NCBI GenBank assembly: GCA_963735085.1
Contig: CAVTJP010000002.1
Span: forward strand, 744,001 to 808,000
Source of the DNA: DATJGR01 sp963735085
Lineage (GTDB): Bacteria > Pseudomonadota > Gammaproteobacteria > Pseudomonadales > Azotimanducaceae
Direction: 5' to 3'
Length of the DNA stretch: 64,000 nucleotides
Below, in pieces: positions 1-9,346 of this stretch. How positions within the stretch are numbered: position 1 is the first letter of the stretch; each line of letters begins with the position of its first letter. The position numbers were made by a program, and so were the translations under genes. The notes beneath the pieces are model-generated. The model was not told where the DNA came from, made no database searches, and saw nothing but the letters and a program-made list of their open reading frames with translations.

Positions 1-318
1 GGCCACCACGTTCTTCGCGCCGCGATCATACGAGATCACCACTTCGTCGGCAGACACCACCGCGTAGGCGACCTTGCCGGCCCCCAGAATCTGAATCGTC
101 GGCGTGCCGGAACCGCCTTCGATGATCTTCACGTCGAGGCCGTTCTTCTTGTACAGGCCATCGACCTGCGCCGCATAGAACCCGCCGAACTGCGGTTCCG
201 CCTTCCAGTTCAGCGCAAGCTGGATAGGCGTCGCGGCCGATTCGGCACCAACGGCACCACCGGCCATGCCGATTGCCAACATCGCCAACAGTGTTGTCAA
301 CGGCGTTTTGAACATCAT
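1..318 (-). CDS. NMT1/THI5-type ABC transporter substrate-binding protein (N-terminal part)
   Basis: This is the first 106 codons of an exported solute-binding protein; the rest lies left of the window. An N-terminal hydrophobic signal peptide ending near Gly-Ala-Glu is followed by the typical NMT1/SsuA-like opening: LALNWKAEPQFGGFYAAQ, then GLYKKNGLDVKI and a GGSGTP segment. The start codon overlaps the stop of the permease gene in an ATGA, so the order of translation is ATPase, permease, binding protein. Such systems import nitrate, sulfonates, pyrimidine precursors or aromatic acids. The ligand cannot be told from this fragment. Confidence 0.85.
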   Translation of the reverse strand, partial: MMFKTPLTTLLAMLAIGMAGGAVGAESAATPIQLALNWKAEPQFGGFYAAQVDGLYKKNGLDVKIIEGGSGTPTIQILGAGKVAYAVVSADEVVISYDRGAKNVVA

Positions 319-1076
319 GAACTCCTCGTGTAGGGGCGGCGGCGCAGCAGCAAGCCACTGATCAGATCGATCGACAAGACCAGCATCAGCGCCAGCAGGC
401 TGGACGCCATCACGCCGCTGAACACCAAGTCGACGCGCTGCTGTGTGCGAGCGGAATCGATCAGGCTACCCAATCCGCCGCCGGCAATGAACTCACCCAC
501 GATGGCGCCGATCGTTGCGAGACCAACCGATATTCTCAGCCCGGTCAGAATGTAGGGTATCGCCGACGGAATCTGCAGCTTGGTGATCAGCTTCCACTTC
601 GATGGTTTGTACAGCATGAACACCTCACGCAACAGCGGATCGGTTTCCTGCAAACCCGTCAGTGTGTTCGCCAGAATCGGAAACAGCGCAACAATGAACG
701 CCGAGGCCTTCACTGTGGTGCCGCCAAAGCCAAACCAGATCACCAGCAGCGGCGCAATCGCGATGATCGGCACAGTCTGGAAGAACACGCAGAACGGCAA
801 CACGGCCTTGCGCAGAATCGGCACTGTGAAAAACCCGATCGCAAGCGTCACACCGACCGCGAAACTCGCACCCAGCCCCCACACGATCGAACCAAAGGTC
901 GAGCGCGTTGCGCTCCAGATGTCCGGCCACAGATCGACGGTGGTGACATATATGTCGCTGGGTGCCGGCAGCAGATACGCGGCAATCCAACCGCGCCCGA
1001 CAACGATCTGCCACACGGCCAGAAGCGCAAACAGGAACAGCACCGCGGGCAGTTTATCGCGCAGCCAGGCGCTCAT
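315..1076 (-). CDS. ABC transporter permease, NitT/TauT (SsuC) family
   Basis: A 253-residue integral inner-membrane protein of the BPD_transp_1 type, the channel subunit of the importer that includes the two flanking genes. It has an N-terminal membrane segment (LPAVLFLFALLAVWQIVV), about five further hydrophobic segments, and a cytoplasmic EAA-type loop near residues 190-205 (IVGEFIAGGGLGSLI), which contacts the ATPase. Length is normal for SsuC/TauC proteins. It overlaps the ATPase gene by 4 bases and the binding-protein gene by 4 bases, so the three genes are one translationally coupled operon. Confidence 0.93.
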   Translation of the reverse strand: MSAWLRDKLPAVLFLFALLAVWQIVVGRGWIAAYLLPAPSDIYVTTVDLWPDIWSATRSTFGSIVWGLGASFAVGVTLAIGFFTVPILRKAVLPFCVFFQTVPIIAIAPLLVIWFGFGGTTVKASAFIVALFPILANTLTGLQETDPLLREVFMLYKPSKWKLITKLQIPSAIPYILTGLRISVGLATIGAIVGEFIAGGGLGSLIDSARTQQRVDLVFSGVMASSLLALMLVLSIDLISGLLLRRRPYTRSS

Positions 1077-1816
1077 ACGTCACCTTCGAGTGCAGCGAAT
1101 CGGGCTGCGAAACCGCTGACGGTTTCATTGAAACGCGGGGTCGTCTTGAGACGCTGATCGCGAAGCCCGAAATCGATGCGCTGATCTGTGCTGATGTGCC
1201 CTGTCGTGTCCATCATCAGCACGCGATCACCGAGATAGACGGCTTCGGATATCGAGTGGGTCACGAAGGCGTATTGCAGATTCAGGCGCCCACGCAATTC
1301 GAGCAGCATGTCCTGCAGGCGAAAGCGTGTACGCTCGTCGAGCGCCGCGAACGGTTCATCGAGCAACAGCACCTTCGGCTTCGTGATCAGTGCACGCGCA
1401 AGCGCAACGCGCATCTGCATGCCGCCGCTCAACTCGCGTGGAAAATGTTCGAGTCGCTCGGCCAGGCCCAGCAGGGTCAGCAGTTGCGCGCCCGCCTCAT
1501 TCGAGCCATCCGCGACCGCGCCGGACAATTCCAGCGGCAGCAGCACATTCTCCAGACTGGTCCGCCATGGCACGAGACGCGGCTCCTGAAATACGTACGA
1601 CAGATGCCCGGTCAGCGCCGGGTCGATCGTCAATGTGCCGGAGGTCGGCTTTTCAATGCCCATCAGCAACCGCAACAGCGTTGTTTTACCGCAGCCCGAG
1701 GGGCCGAGAATCGACACGCACTCGCGCGGCGGAACCACAAACGACACGCGATGAATCACGTCCCGATCCTGATTCGGGAAACGCTTCACCAGATCGTTCA
1801 CTTCGATGGCGTGCAT
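1073..1816 (-). CDS. ABC transporter ATP-binding protein, NitT/TauT (SsuB) family
   Basis: The energising subunit of the importer. Visible motifs are Walker A (GPSGCGKTT, about residue 37), a Q-loop in FQEPRLVPW, the ABC signature LSGGMQMR, Walker B VLLLDEPFAALDE and the switch His in FVTHSISEA. I chose the ATG at 1816, which gives 247 residues beginning MHAIEVNDLV, because the open frame upstream to 1993 adds about 59 Arg-rich residues unlike this family. It is the first gene of the operon ATPase-permease-binding protein. Confidence 0.93.
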   Translation of the reverse strand: MHAIEVNDLVKRFPNQDRDVIHRVSFVVPPRECVSILGPSGCGKTTLLRLLMGIEKPTSGTLTIDPALTGHLSYVFQEPRLVPWRTSLENVLLPLELSGAVADGSNEAGAQLLTLLGLAERLEHFPRELSGGMQMRVALARALITKPKVLLLDEPFAALDERTRFRLQDMLLELRGRLNLQYAFVTHSISEAVYLGDRVLMMDTTGHISTDQRIDFGLRDQRLKTTPRFNETVSGFAARFAALEGDV

Positions 1817-1986
1817 GAAATCTCGAGCGTCGTTGGGTAGGTCGGCCGACCTACCGCGCGCTAGCCTAACAGCGCATGCGGGCTTGGCAATGTCGTCAGC
1901 GATTCGAGGATCGCGTTGTCTGGAACGTCGGTCGGGTTTGACGCAAGATGCACACTCATCGCAGCTTTCTGTTGGAGCATATTCGA

Positions 1987-3021
1987 ATGTCACGCATCAC
2001 CGACGATCCGAGAATTGATCCGCGCATCAAGGCGCTGTTCGGCACCATGGACCTCGGCACCCAACGCAATGCTGCCAGCCGTGAGGAACTGCTGGCGGCC
2101 GCGAATACCCCCGAGGCGCTGGCCAACGCCGCGGGCCTGAAGGGATTCCTCGACATGTGCGATCGCGAGGACATCGCGCCGTCCGAGGGGCTCACGGTGA
2201 CCGAACACAGCGTGCCGTCACAGCCGGACGATAACAGCATCAACATTCGATTCATTCGGCCAACGGGGAAGGAGCCAGTGGCCTGCGTCTACTACATCCA
2301 CGGCGGCGGCATGCAGTCGATGTCATGCTACGACGGCAACTACCGCGCGTGGGGACGCATCATCGCCGCGCAAGGCGTCGCCGTGGCAATGGTCGACTTC
2401 CGCAACGCGCTGACGCCATCGTCGGTACCTGAAGTCGCACCGTTTCCGGCGGGCCTGAACGACTGCGTTTCGGGGCTGAAGTGGGTTGCCGCCAATGGTG
2501 ACAAGCTGGGTATCGACACCGGCCGGATCATCGTCGCCGGTGAAAGCGGCGGCGGCAATCTGACGTTGGCAACGGGCCTCATGCTGAAGCGTGAAGGCGA
2601 GCTTTCGTTGATTCGCGGACTTTATGCGCTGTGCCCGTACATTGCCGGCATGTGGCCGCTGCCACAAAACCCGTCGTCCACGGAAAACAACGGGATTCTG
2701 CTCGACCTGCACAACAACTCCGGCGCGATGGGCTACGGCATCGACGAACTGGAGCGGCGCAACCCGCTTGCCTGGCCCGGCTTCGCGACCGAGGATGACG
2801 TGAAGGGATTGGTACCCACCGTGATCAGCGTGAATGAGTGCGATCCTCTGCGTGACGAAGGTGTGAATTTTTATCGTCTGCTGCTGCGCGCGGGTGTCCC
2901 GGCGCGCTGCAAGCAGGTCATGGGCACGATCCACGGTACCGAGATCTTTCCGGTCGCGTGCCCGGATATCAGTCGCGATACCGCAGTCGCCATCGCCGAC
3001 TTCTGCCGCAACCCAGGCTGA
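1987..3021 (+). CDS. Alpha/beta hydrolase, HSL/bacterial esterase family
   Basis: A 344-residue hydrolase of the alpha/beta hydrolase-3 (hormone-sensitive lipase) group, likely acting on a small ester in the cytoplasm. The oxyanion motif HGGGMQS (about residues 107-113) and the nucleophile elbow GESGGGN (about 188-194) are present. Asp in ECDPLRDEG and His in GTIHGTEIF fit the rest of the triad. The chosen ATG has GGAG nine bases upstream. The gene is divergent from the ABC operon at the left edge and convergent with the GT39-like gene, ending 9 bases from it. The substrate is unknown; a role with the imported ligand is only inference. Confidence 0.88.
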   Translation: MSRITDDPRIDPRIKALFGTMDLGTQRNAASREELLAAANTPEALANAAGLKGFLDMCDREDIAPSEGLTVTEHSVPSQPDDNSINIRFIRPTGKEPVACVYYIHGGGMQSMSCYDGNYRAWGRIIAAQGVAVAMVDFRNALTPSSVPEVAPFPAGLNDCVSGLKWVAANGDKLGIDTGRIIVAGESGGGNLTLATGLMLKREGELSLIRGLYALCPYIAGMWPLPQNPSSTENNGILLDLHNNSGAMGYGIDELERRNPLAWPGFATEDDVKGLVPTVISVNECDPLRDEGVNFYRLLLRAGVPARCKQVMGTIHGTEIFPVACPDISRDTAVAIADFCRNPG

Positions 3022-3030
3022 TCCAACGGG

Positions 3031-4530
3031 CTAGTGCTTGAGCGGCCGCTTGCGATAGATCAGAAATGCGTCGCCATGACGGTTGACAAACCGGGCGACG
3101 CGCTGCAACCGCGGATCGCGGTCGAGTTCATCGCCAGCGGCCGGTTCGCCGGGCGCTACGCGCACCATGAAATAGTCGTAGGCAGCGAACGGGAGCACGC
3201 TCTGCGCATGTTCGGCTTCGCGCCAGTCGACCGGACGATCGGCAAGGTAGACGATGCGTGAATCGGTGCTGAATATGCGTGCCTCGCGCGGCGTATGTTG
3301 CGCGAGCCACCGCGCGGCGTCGACGTAGTAGTGTTTCGAGTTGACCAATGCGAACGCGTTTTCGGCCACCAGATACGCGATCACGATCAGCGACAACCAT
3401 AGTATGCGTCGATGCGCGCGCCGTTCGACGGCAGTGCGATACCAGACGTCGATAATGAACGCCGCCACGATAATGATCAGCAGCGCCACCGGCATCGCAT
3501 AACGGGTCTGGATGATGCCGCGCAGCAGCAGCACCGCTGCCAGACCCAGCAGCGCAATCATCACCCCCATGCAGAGGATCGGCGCCCGCCGCCGATCGAG
3601 GCTACCGTACGTATCGCGCGCTGCACCCACGGCTGCGATCGCGAACAGCGGTACAGACGCGGCATTGACGACATGCACGATGATCATCGCGGCGAGCCCA
3701 CCGGCAAGTCCGAAGGCTGCGTAGTCGTGAAAATGCGGATTGAGCACGTGCGTTGAAAAGCCGATCAACTGTGCGCGCGCGTGCTCGAGCAGACCGGAGA
3801 CGGAACTGACGGCCAACCCCATTGCTTCGGACAGCAATCTGGCAACGTCCGATTCCGGCCACACCAGCGCGACCAACGATGCGACGGACAACGCCACCAG
3901 CACTGGAATGTAGAGCGCCAGCGCCGCAAGCGGGCGCCGAGCACGACCTAACAGCAGCGCCGCCGGCATCGCGATTATCAGCGGGATCGCCTCGAAACGA
4001 AATGCCGCGGCGATGCCGCAACATGCGCTGAAGGCGATCCATCCGAGCGGATTCGGCGTTTCCGCGTAACGCACCAGACAGGTCAGCGCCAGCGTCGCAA
4101 ACAGCCAATAACCAAAGTCCCGCAACAGGAAGCCGCGATAACCATTCAGTTCCGGCAACAGCAATACCAGCACGACCACGATGCACTGAACCCGCACACC
4201 CGCGCCAAACGCTCGACTCAAGCGTTGCAGGGCAACGATCAGCAACGCGATGCACAGCGCATTGAAGCATTGCGCGCTGGTCAGCAGACTGAAGCCCGTC
4301 AGCGCACTCAGCGAGCCGATCAGAATCGAGTACAACGGCAGCGGATATACCGTCGCTGCGGCCGCACCGCCCCCATCGACCCATGCCTGCGCTGCTCTGA
4401 GATACGCCACCGCGTCCGGATTCGGCAACGGATCGAAGTGAATGTGAATGACGGACCACGCCAGGCTCGCAACCATCGCCGCGACACTGATCCAAAGCTC
4501 GACAGTCTTGCGATCATCGGTCACGTACAA
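3031..4530 (-). CDS. Polytopic membrane protein, GT39/ArnT-like (GT-C fold) putative glycosyltransferase
   Basis: A 499-residue inner-membrane protein with roughly 11-13 hydrophobic segments. After the first one comes a periplasmic loop with an acidic motif (LPNPDAVAYLRAAQ, about residues 33-46), as in GT-C transferases that use polyprenyl-phosphate sugars. The last about 120 residues form a soluble domain. It follows the GT4 gene with only 4 bases between them, so the two are probably co-transcribed and may build the same cell-surface glycan. No substrate can be assigned, and a non-enzymatic membrane protein is not excluded. Confidence 0.65.
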   Translation of the reverse strand: MYVTDDRKTVELWISVAAMVASLAWSVIHIHFDPLPNPDAVAYLRAAQAWVDGGGAAAATVYPLPLYSILIGSLSALTGFSLLTSAQCFNALCIALLIVALQRLSRAFGAGVRVQCIVVVLVLLLPELNGYRGFLLRDFGYWLFATLALTCLVRYAETPNPLGWIAFSACCGIAAAFRFEAIPLIIAMPAALLLGRARRPLAALALYIPVLVALSVASLVALVWPESDVARLLSEAMGLAVSSVSGLLEHARAQLIGFSTHVLNPHFHDYAAFGLAGGLAAMIIVHVVNAASVPLFAIAAVGAARDTYGSLDRRRAPILCMGVMIALLGLAAVLLLRGIIQTRYAMPVALLIIIVAAFIIDVWYRTAVERRAHRRILWLSLIVIAYLVAENAFALVNSKHYYVDAARWLAQHTPREARIFSTDSRIVYLADRPVDWREAEHAQSVLPFAAYDYFMVRVAPGEPAAGDELDRDPRLQRVARFVNRHGDAFLIYRKRPLKH

Positions 4531-4534
4531 ACGC

Positions 4535-5848
4535 TCAACGCGATGAGTGCCCCACGGTCACGTCGTAGCACAACGCCTCGTACGCGCGCGCTGCGCGCTC
4601 TTCGCTGAACGTGTCGGCCCGGATCCTGAGTTCTGCGGAGTTGCGCGGGGCATCCAGCGTCTCAGCCAGCGCCGTGGCCATCGCCGCGATATCCCCAACC
4701 GGCACGAGACGACCGTAGCGGCCGTCCTCCAGTACCTCAGCCGGCCCACCGGTGCGGGTGCTGACGACCGGACAACCGCACGCAAGCGCCTCGGCCACCA
4801 CGTTGCCGAACCCTTCCGATGTCGACGTCGACGCAAACACACCAGCCCTCGCCATGTACGCAAATGGGTTGGCGGTAAAATCCAGTATCTCGAAATCCTC
4901 GGCCACGCCCAATTCGGTGGCCAGCGCACGCAACGCGGCAAGCTGCCGCGCTTGTGCGGAACCTGCGCTGGCGGAAGACAGCAGCACCAGGCGGGCCGGA
5001 CTCTCAGCGCGCAACTGCGCAAACGCGCGCACCAGCATCCTGAAATCCTTAGTCCTGCCGGGGCGTCCCACCGACAGCACCACCGGCGGCTGGTCGGAAT
5101 CGAACCACGCATGCGGAACCGGGTCGCGCGCCAGTGACTGCACATCGCCAGGCACGGCGGGATTGTAGATACAGCGCACGCGCTCTGCGGGCGCGCGCAG
5201 CAGCGCTCGTAAATCTTTGGTAACGCCACTCGACACGCCAACGATCGCATCGGCGTCGCGATAAGTCTCGCGCATCAAGTGCGGCAGGTATCGACGCGCC
5301 AACCGACGGTCAGTGAGGCGCCGCTGGTCGGTCGTCACATGCTCGGTCAGGATCAACGCGGTCTCTGTTCGCGCCAATCGTTTCGCCAACGTTGCAACGA
5401 TGTTCAGGCTCGCGGTACCGGAGATGAGTACGCCGGGTTGCGCCTGACCCAGATAAGTGCTGAGCGGCGCCAGCTGCGCGAGACCCTTCAGCGGATGCAG
5501 CGGCAATACCAGCGGCAACAATAATTGCGGCGCCGCGTTCGGATGCGCGCGCAGCGCGAGAGTTCGCGCTCGCGCGCGACTGCCTGGTTCGAGATGGACG
5601 CGGCGAATACCCGGCGCGATGGTCGCCTCGAGCGGCCCGCTCCCCGGGCTCACGACATGCACGACGTGCCCGAACTCCAGCAGCTTGTTCGCCAGCCGCA
5701 ACAGCACACGCTGGGTACCACCGTACTGGAAGTTTTTGACGAATACCGCAATGGGACCGCGCAGCGATACATGGCCCACCGACGCACGAACGGCTGGCTG
5801 GTCCGTGGAGGCGATCGGTGGGGGCTGCATATCCAGGTTCTGAAGCAT
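4535..5848 (-). CDS. Glycosyltransferase, GT4 family
   Basis: A GT-B fold retaining sugar transferase of about 437 residues. The N-terminal domain opens with VFVKNFQYGGTQRVLLRLANKL, the Gly-Gly acceptor-side motif of GT4 enzymes. The C-terminal domain has the donor-binding stretch VVLSVGRPGRTKDF and the motif STSEGFGNVVAEALACGCPVV, with the E-x7-E pattern. The first ATG that fits is at 5848; an in-frame TTG at 5938 would add 30 residues rich in hydrophobics. It lies directly upstream of the GT39-like gene. It likely transfers a hexose to a lipid-linked or exported glycan (inference). Confidence 0.85.
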   Translation of the reverse strand: MLQNLDMQPPPIASTDQPAVRASVGHVSLRGPIAVFVKNFQYGGTQRVLLRLANKLLEFGHVVHVVSPGSGPLEATIAPGIRRVHLEPGSRARARTLALRAHPNAAPQLLLPLVLPLHPLKGLAQLAPLSTYLGQAQPGVLISGTASLNIVATLAKRLARTETALILTEHVTTDQRRLTDRRLARRYLPHLMRETYRDADAIVGVSSGVTKDLRALLRAPAERVRCIYNPAVPGDVQSLARDPVPHAWFDSDQPPVVLSVGRPGRTKDFRMLVRAFAQLRAESPARLVLLSSASAGSAQARQLAALRALATELGVAEDFEILDFTANPFAYMARAGVFASTSTSEGFGNVVAEALACGCPVVSTRTGGPAEVLEDGRYGRLVPVGDIAAMATALAETLDAPRNSAELRIRADTFSEERAARAYEALCYDVTVGHSSR

Positions 5849-5947
5849 GTCGCCGCCAATCGGATCGACGTTAGATTGTACGTGAGGACGCAGTAATGCC
5901 CAGATGTGCGGCAAAAAAAAGAACGCGTCCGTTGGCAAGTTCGTCGC

Positions 5948-5976
5948 TTTCGAGTCCGCTGCCGACTTGCTATAAA
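5948..5976 (+). promoter_or_regulatory. Possible sigma-70 promoter upstream of the MetX-family gene
   Basis: TATAAA at 5971-5976 matches a -10 box at five of six positions. TTTCGA at 5948-5953, 17 bases upstream, is a weak -35 box. The site lies 30 bases before the ATG at 6006 in the gap between divergent genes. No other support. Confidence 0.3.
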
Positions 5977-6005
5977 GCCAGACCTTCTACGACCTCGGTA
6001 CAGCC

Positions 6006-7088
6006 ATGACCACGGCGCGCAGGCTTCTGAAGCTGACCGGCGCATTTCCGATGATGCGCGGCCGTCTGAGAGACCCCGTAATCGCCTACGAAACCTGGGG
6101 ACAACAGAGCCGTGATCGCGACAATGCAGTGCTTATATTTACCGGGTTGTCACCATCGGCCCATGTCGCGTCTTCGCCAGAAGACCCATCGGCGGGCTGG
6201 TGGGAGGACATGGTCGGCCCCAACAAGCCAATCGACACCAACCGCTACTTCGTCATCTGCGTCAATTCGCTGGGCAGCTGTTTCGGATCGACCGGCCCCG
6301 CGACGATCAACCCAGAGACCGGTCGACCATACCGGCTGACGTTTCCGGTGCTGTGCATCGAGGACATTGCACGGGCGGGTGCGGAAGTGGTCCGTTCGCT
6401 CGGCATCGAGTCGTTGTTCGCGACAGTTGGCGCGTCGATGGGCGGCATGACTGCGTTGGCGTTCTGCATGTTGCATCCGCAGCTTTCGCGCGGACTCGTG
6501 TCGATCTCGTCGGCCAGTCGCAGTTCGCCATTTGCGATTGCATTGCGGTCGCTGCAGCGGGAGATTATCCGCAAGGATCCGGCGTGGTGCGACGGTCACT
6601 ACGCCACGGCCGAAGGTCCGATCGCTGGCATGCGGCTGGCCCGCAAGCTTGGCATGATCACGTATCGTTCGGCGCAGGAATGGGAGCAACGCTTCGGCCG
6701 TGAACGTGCAACCGACGAGGTCGCCAACCACGGGCCGTTCCGAATCGATTTCGAGGTGGAATCGTATCTCGAAGCGCACGCCAACAAATTCACCGGCACG
6801 TTCGATGCCAATTGTTACCTGTACCTGTCACGTGCGCTGGATCTGTTCGACGCCGCCGATCATGGCGGCGGCTCCGGCGGCATATCGCATCTGCAACTGG
6901 ATCGGGCACTCGTAATCGGCGTCGAATCGGATTTTCTGTTTCCACTGCATCAACAACAGTCGCTCGCCCACGCGATCGAGACCGTTGTTCCAGACCTGAG
7001 CTTCATGGTGTTGCCATCGATCCAGGGTCACGACTCGTTTCTGGTGGACATGGACCGATTCAGGCCCGCGGTAGCGAGCTTCTTCTAA
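6006..7088 (+). CDS. MetX-family O-acyltransferase (homoserine or serine O-succinyl/acetyltransferase)
   Basis: A 360-residue alpha/beta hydrolase-fold acyltransferase that activates the hydroxyl of homoserine or serine for sulfur assimilation. The nucleophile elbow is GASMGGM (about residues 145-151). Asp in VESDFLFP and His in IQGHDSF complete the triad, and YETWG is typical of MetX. In place of the usual TGDSHV-like segment it has GLSPSAHV (about residues 47-54), a pattern I associate with succinyl-CoA-using members, including serine O-succinyltransferases. Acyl donor and acceptor are therefore uncertain. The gene is convergent with selD and their stop codons overlap. Confidence 0.85.
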   Translation: MTTARRLLKLTGAFPMMRGRLRDPVIAYETWGQQSRDRDNAVLIFTGLSPSAHVASSPEDPSAGWWEDMVGPNKPIDTNRYFVICVNSLGSCFGSTGPATINPETGRPYRLTFPVLCIEDIARAGAEVVRSLGIESLFATVGASMGGMTALAFCMLHPQLSRGLVSISSASRSSPFAIALRSLQREIIRKDPAWCDGHYATAEGPIAGMRLARKLGMITYRSAQEWEQRFGRERATDEVANHGPFRIDFEVESYLEAHANKFTGTFDANCYLYLSRALDLFDAADHGGGSGGISHLQLDRALVIGVESDFLFPLHQQQSLAHAIETVVPDLSFMVLPSIQGHDSFLVDMDRFRPAVASFF

Positions 7089-9322
7089 AGGCTAGCAGCC
7101 TCCGCACGGCAGCGGAGAGTTCCCCGGAGTGTGCTGCTCGCAACGACGTGCCCGATGATCACCGCGTCGCGGTAGCCAGCCGCGCGCAACGCCGAAATGC
7201 ATGCTTCGGCACGAAGACGGGGCACCCCCGCCAGCAGCCCACCCGCTGTCTGCGGATCGGCCAATATTCGGGTCCGCGCCGCATCGACGGCACATCCATC
7301 GAGAGCAAAGTCGCGCAGCGCGGATTCGTTGTTTGTCTGTAACGAGCTCGCGACGCCGGCATGCATCATCTCCAATGCGCCTTCATACACTGGAACCGCC
7401 GCAACGGTGACATCGGCCGCGACGTTCGATGCCCGCAACATTTCGCCAAGATGGCCCACCAAACCGAATCCGGTGACATCCGTGCACGCACTCGCGCCGT
7501 GCTGACGCAGCACATCGGCAGCCGCGGCGTTCGAGGTATCCATCGTTTCGATCGCGGCACGAATCCAGCGCGTCCTGGCCAGACCACGCATCCGTGCAGC
7601 AAACAACACACCGCTACCGATCGGTCGCGTCAGCACCAGCGCATCGCCAACCGCCAGCCCCTGTTTGCGCATCGCGCCGGCCGTTACATCACCAACAACC
7701 GCGAAGCCAAGCGCAAGTTCGAGGCCCTCGCTGGAATGGCCGCCGGCCAATGAGACATTCTCCTCACGCAACACGTCCGTGGCGCCGCGCATCAGGTGCA
7801 GCAACTCCTGCTCCATCTGCGCATTTCCCATCAATGGTACGCTCGCCAGCGCCAGTGCGGTCACCGGCGTGCAGCCCATCGCATAGATATCGTTCAGCGC
7901 GTGTCGCGCCGCAATGCGGCCAAACTCGTAAGGATCGTCGAGCATCGTGCGCAGACTGTCGGCGCTGATCACGATTCGCTGATCGGCCACTTCGAATACC
8001 GCAGCATCGTCGCCGATACCGACTGCAAGTCGCGCGTCCTGCAGCGGGTCGAGTTGACGCAGCACACTGGTGAGCAGTTCCGCGCCGATCTTCGCACCAC
8101 AACCCCCGCAACGCATCGGCTCCGGCAAGTCTGCTACGAACGCATCGGGGACCGCAGCTTCGGCAGTCGCCATTGCCGGCAGGTTCGAAAAGCGCCTCAT
8201 GAAACGCCGATCAATCCAGTCTTTCCACCGCCAGACCCAACTGCCGTGCGCGGTGATGCGCCCGCGTGAGGCGGTCGCGGAGCGCTCACCTTCGCTGATC
8301 AGCGCGAGCACGCGGCGCGGCGCGCGAAACGACCGCAGCGGTTTGCCCAGCAGCGCGCGGCGCAGATTCTCCGCCAGCACGGGTGCCTGACGCACCGCAA
8401 ACACGCCCGACTTCGCGCGAGGTTGATCCACCATCGATGCAACATCACCCGTCGCGAACACACGCGGGTCGGACAACGACCTCAGCGTTCGATCGACTGC
8501 GACGAAACCATCGGCATCAAGCCCGAGTCCAGTGCTGCGCAACCAGCGCGGTGCCACGACCCCGGTCGCCCAGAGAAAGAAATCGCCATGCACACGTTGA
8601 CCGTTTGGATCCGTAACCCCATCGGCGTCAAAGCCGGTCACAGCGAAACCGGTAACGACATCGACGCCTCGCGCTGCCAGTAGCGTGGCGAAGCGCTGTT
8701 GGACGCGGCTGGCGTGGCCTTCGAGCAGGTGCTGTGCGGCACTGATCAACGTGACACGCACACTCGCCGAGATCGCCGCCAGTGCGCGTTGCACGGCCAA
8801 TGCGAGTTCGACACCACCCGCGCCACCACCGACGATGACCACATGCATTGGCGCAGCGCACGCCGATCGTCCGCGCAGCGATTCGAGCAGCACGTGCCAC
8901 CGGGGCAGAAATCGACCGATCGGCTTGACCGGAATCATCGTTTCGATCGCAGTCAGTAAACCGAATCCGGGTGCCGCTCCGCAGTTCAAAGACAGCACGT
9001 CGAACCTCATCGCGGGATGATGTTCGAACTCGACGCATTGGGCCGCTAGATCGAGATCGGTTGCCTCTTCGGCTATCAGGCGTGCACCAGCCGCCAGCGC
9101 CAGCGGACCGAGGTCGATATGGATATCGTCGTAGGCGTAATGCCCGGCGATGAGGCCCGGGAGCATGCCGGAGTACGGCGTATGAGGTTCGCGCGCGATC
9201 AAGGTGATACGAACGCCCGCCAGCGGACGCATCGCGAAGCGACGCAACACCAGCACGTGACTGTGCCCACCACCCAGCAATACCAAGTCCCTGACCGCAG
9301 GGACGGAGCCAGGCGACTTCAA
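7085..9322 (-). CDS. selD: Bifunctional NDH-2-like FAD oxidoreductase / selenide, water dikinase (SelD) fusion
   Basis: A 745-residue fusion. Residues 1 to about 375 are a pyridine-nucleotide-disulfide oxidoreductase related to NADH dehydrogenase II: an FAD motif near the start (LVLLGGGHSH), a second dinucleotide motif VIVGGGAGGVELA, and ATGDVAS. From about residue 395 to the end is SelD, which makes selenophosphate from selenide and ATP: the catalytic Cys/Lys motif RCGGCGAK, then VGIGDDAAVF and AGGHSSEG. The active-site residue is Cys, not selenocysteine, and the second Cys of the E. coli motif is Ala. Such fusions are known. No selenouridine synthase gene (mnmH) is visible nearby. Confidence 0.93.
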   Translation of the reverse strand: MKSPGSVPAVRDLVLLGGGHSHVLVLRRFAMRPLAGVRITLIAREPHTPYSGMLPGLIAGHYAYDDIHIDLGPLALAAGARLIAEEATDLDLAAQCVEFEHHPAMRFDVLSLNCGAAPGFGLLTAIETMIPVKPIGRFLPRWHVLLESLRGRSACAAPMHVVIVGGGAGGVELALAVQRALAAISASVRVTLISAAQHLLEGHASRVQQRFATLLAARGVDVVTGFAVTGFDADGVTDPNGQRVHGDFFLWATGVVAPRWLRSTGLGLDADGFVAVDRTLRSLSDPRVFATGDVASMVDQPRAKSGVFAVRQAPVLAENLRRALLGKPLRSFRAPRRVLALISEGERSATASRGRITAHGSWVWRWKDWIDRRFMRRFSNLPAMATAEAAVPDAFVADLPEPMRCGGCGAKIGAELLTSVLRQLDPLQDARLAVGIGDDAAVFEVADQRIVISADSLRTMLDDPYEFGRIAARHALNDIYAMGCTPVTALALASVPLMGNAQMEQELLHLMRGATDVLREENVSLAGGHSSEGLELALGFAVVGDVTAGAMRKQGLAVGDALVLTRPIGSGVLFAARMRGLARTRWIRAAIETMDTSNAAAADVLRQHGASACTDVTGFGLVGHLGEMLRASNVAADVTVAAVPVYEGALEMMHAGVASSLQTNNESALRDFALDGCAVDAARTRILADPQTAGGLLAGVPRLRAEACISALRAAGYRDAVIIGHVVASSTLRGTLRCRAEAASL

Positions 9323-9346
9323 CGGCCGGAGTGGAACCCGGGCAAC

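Noticed and set aside
8100..8130. Selenocysteine codon in selD
   Set aside because: The catalytic position is a normal Cys codon and no in-frame TGA is present.
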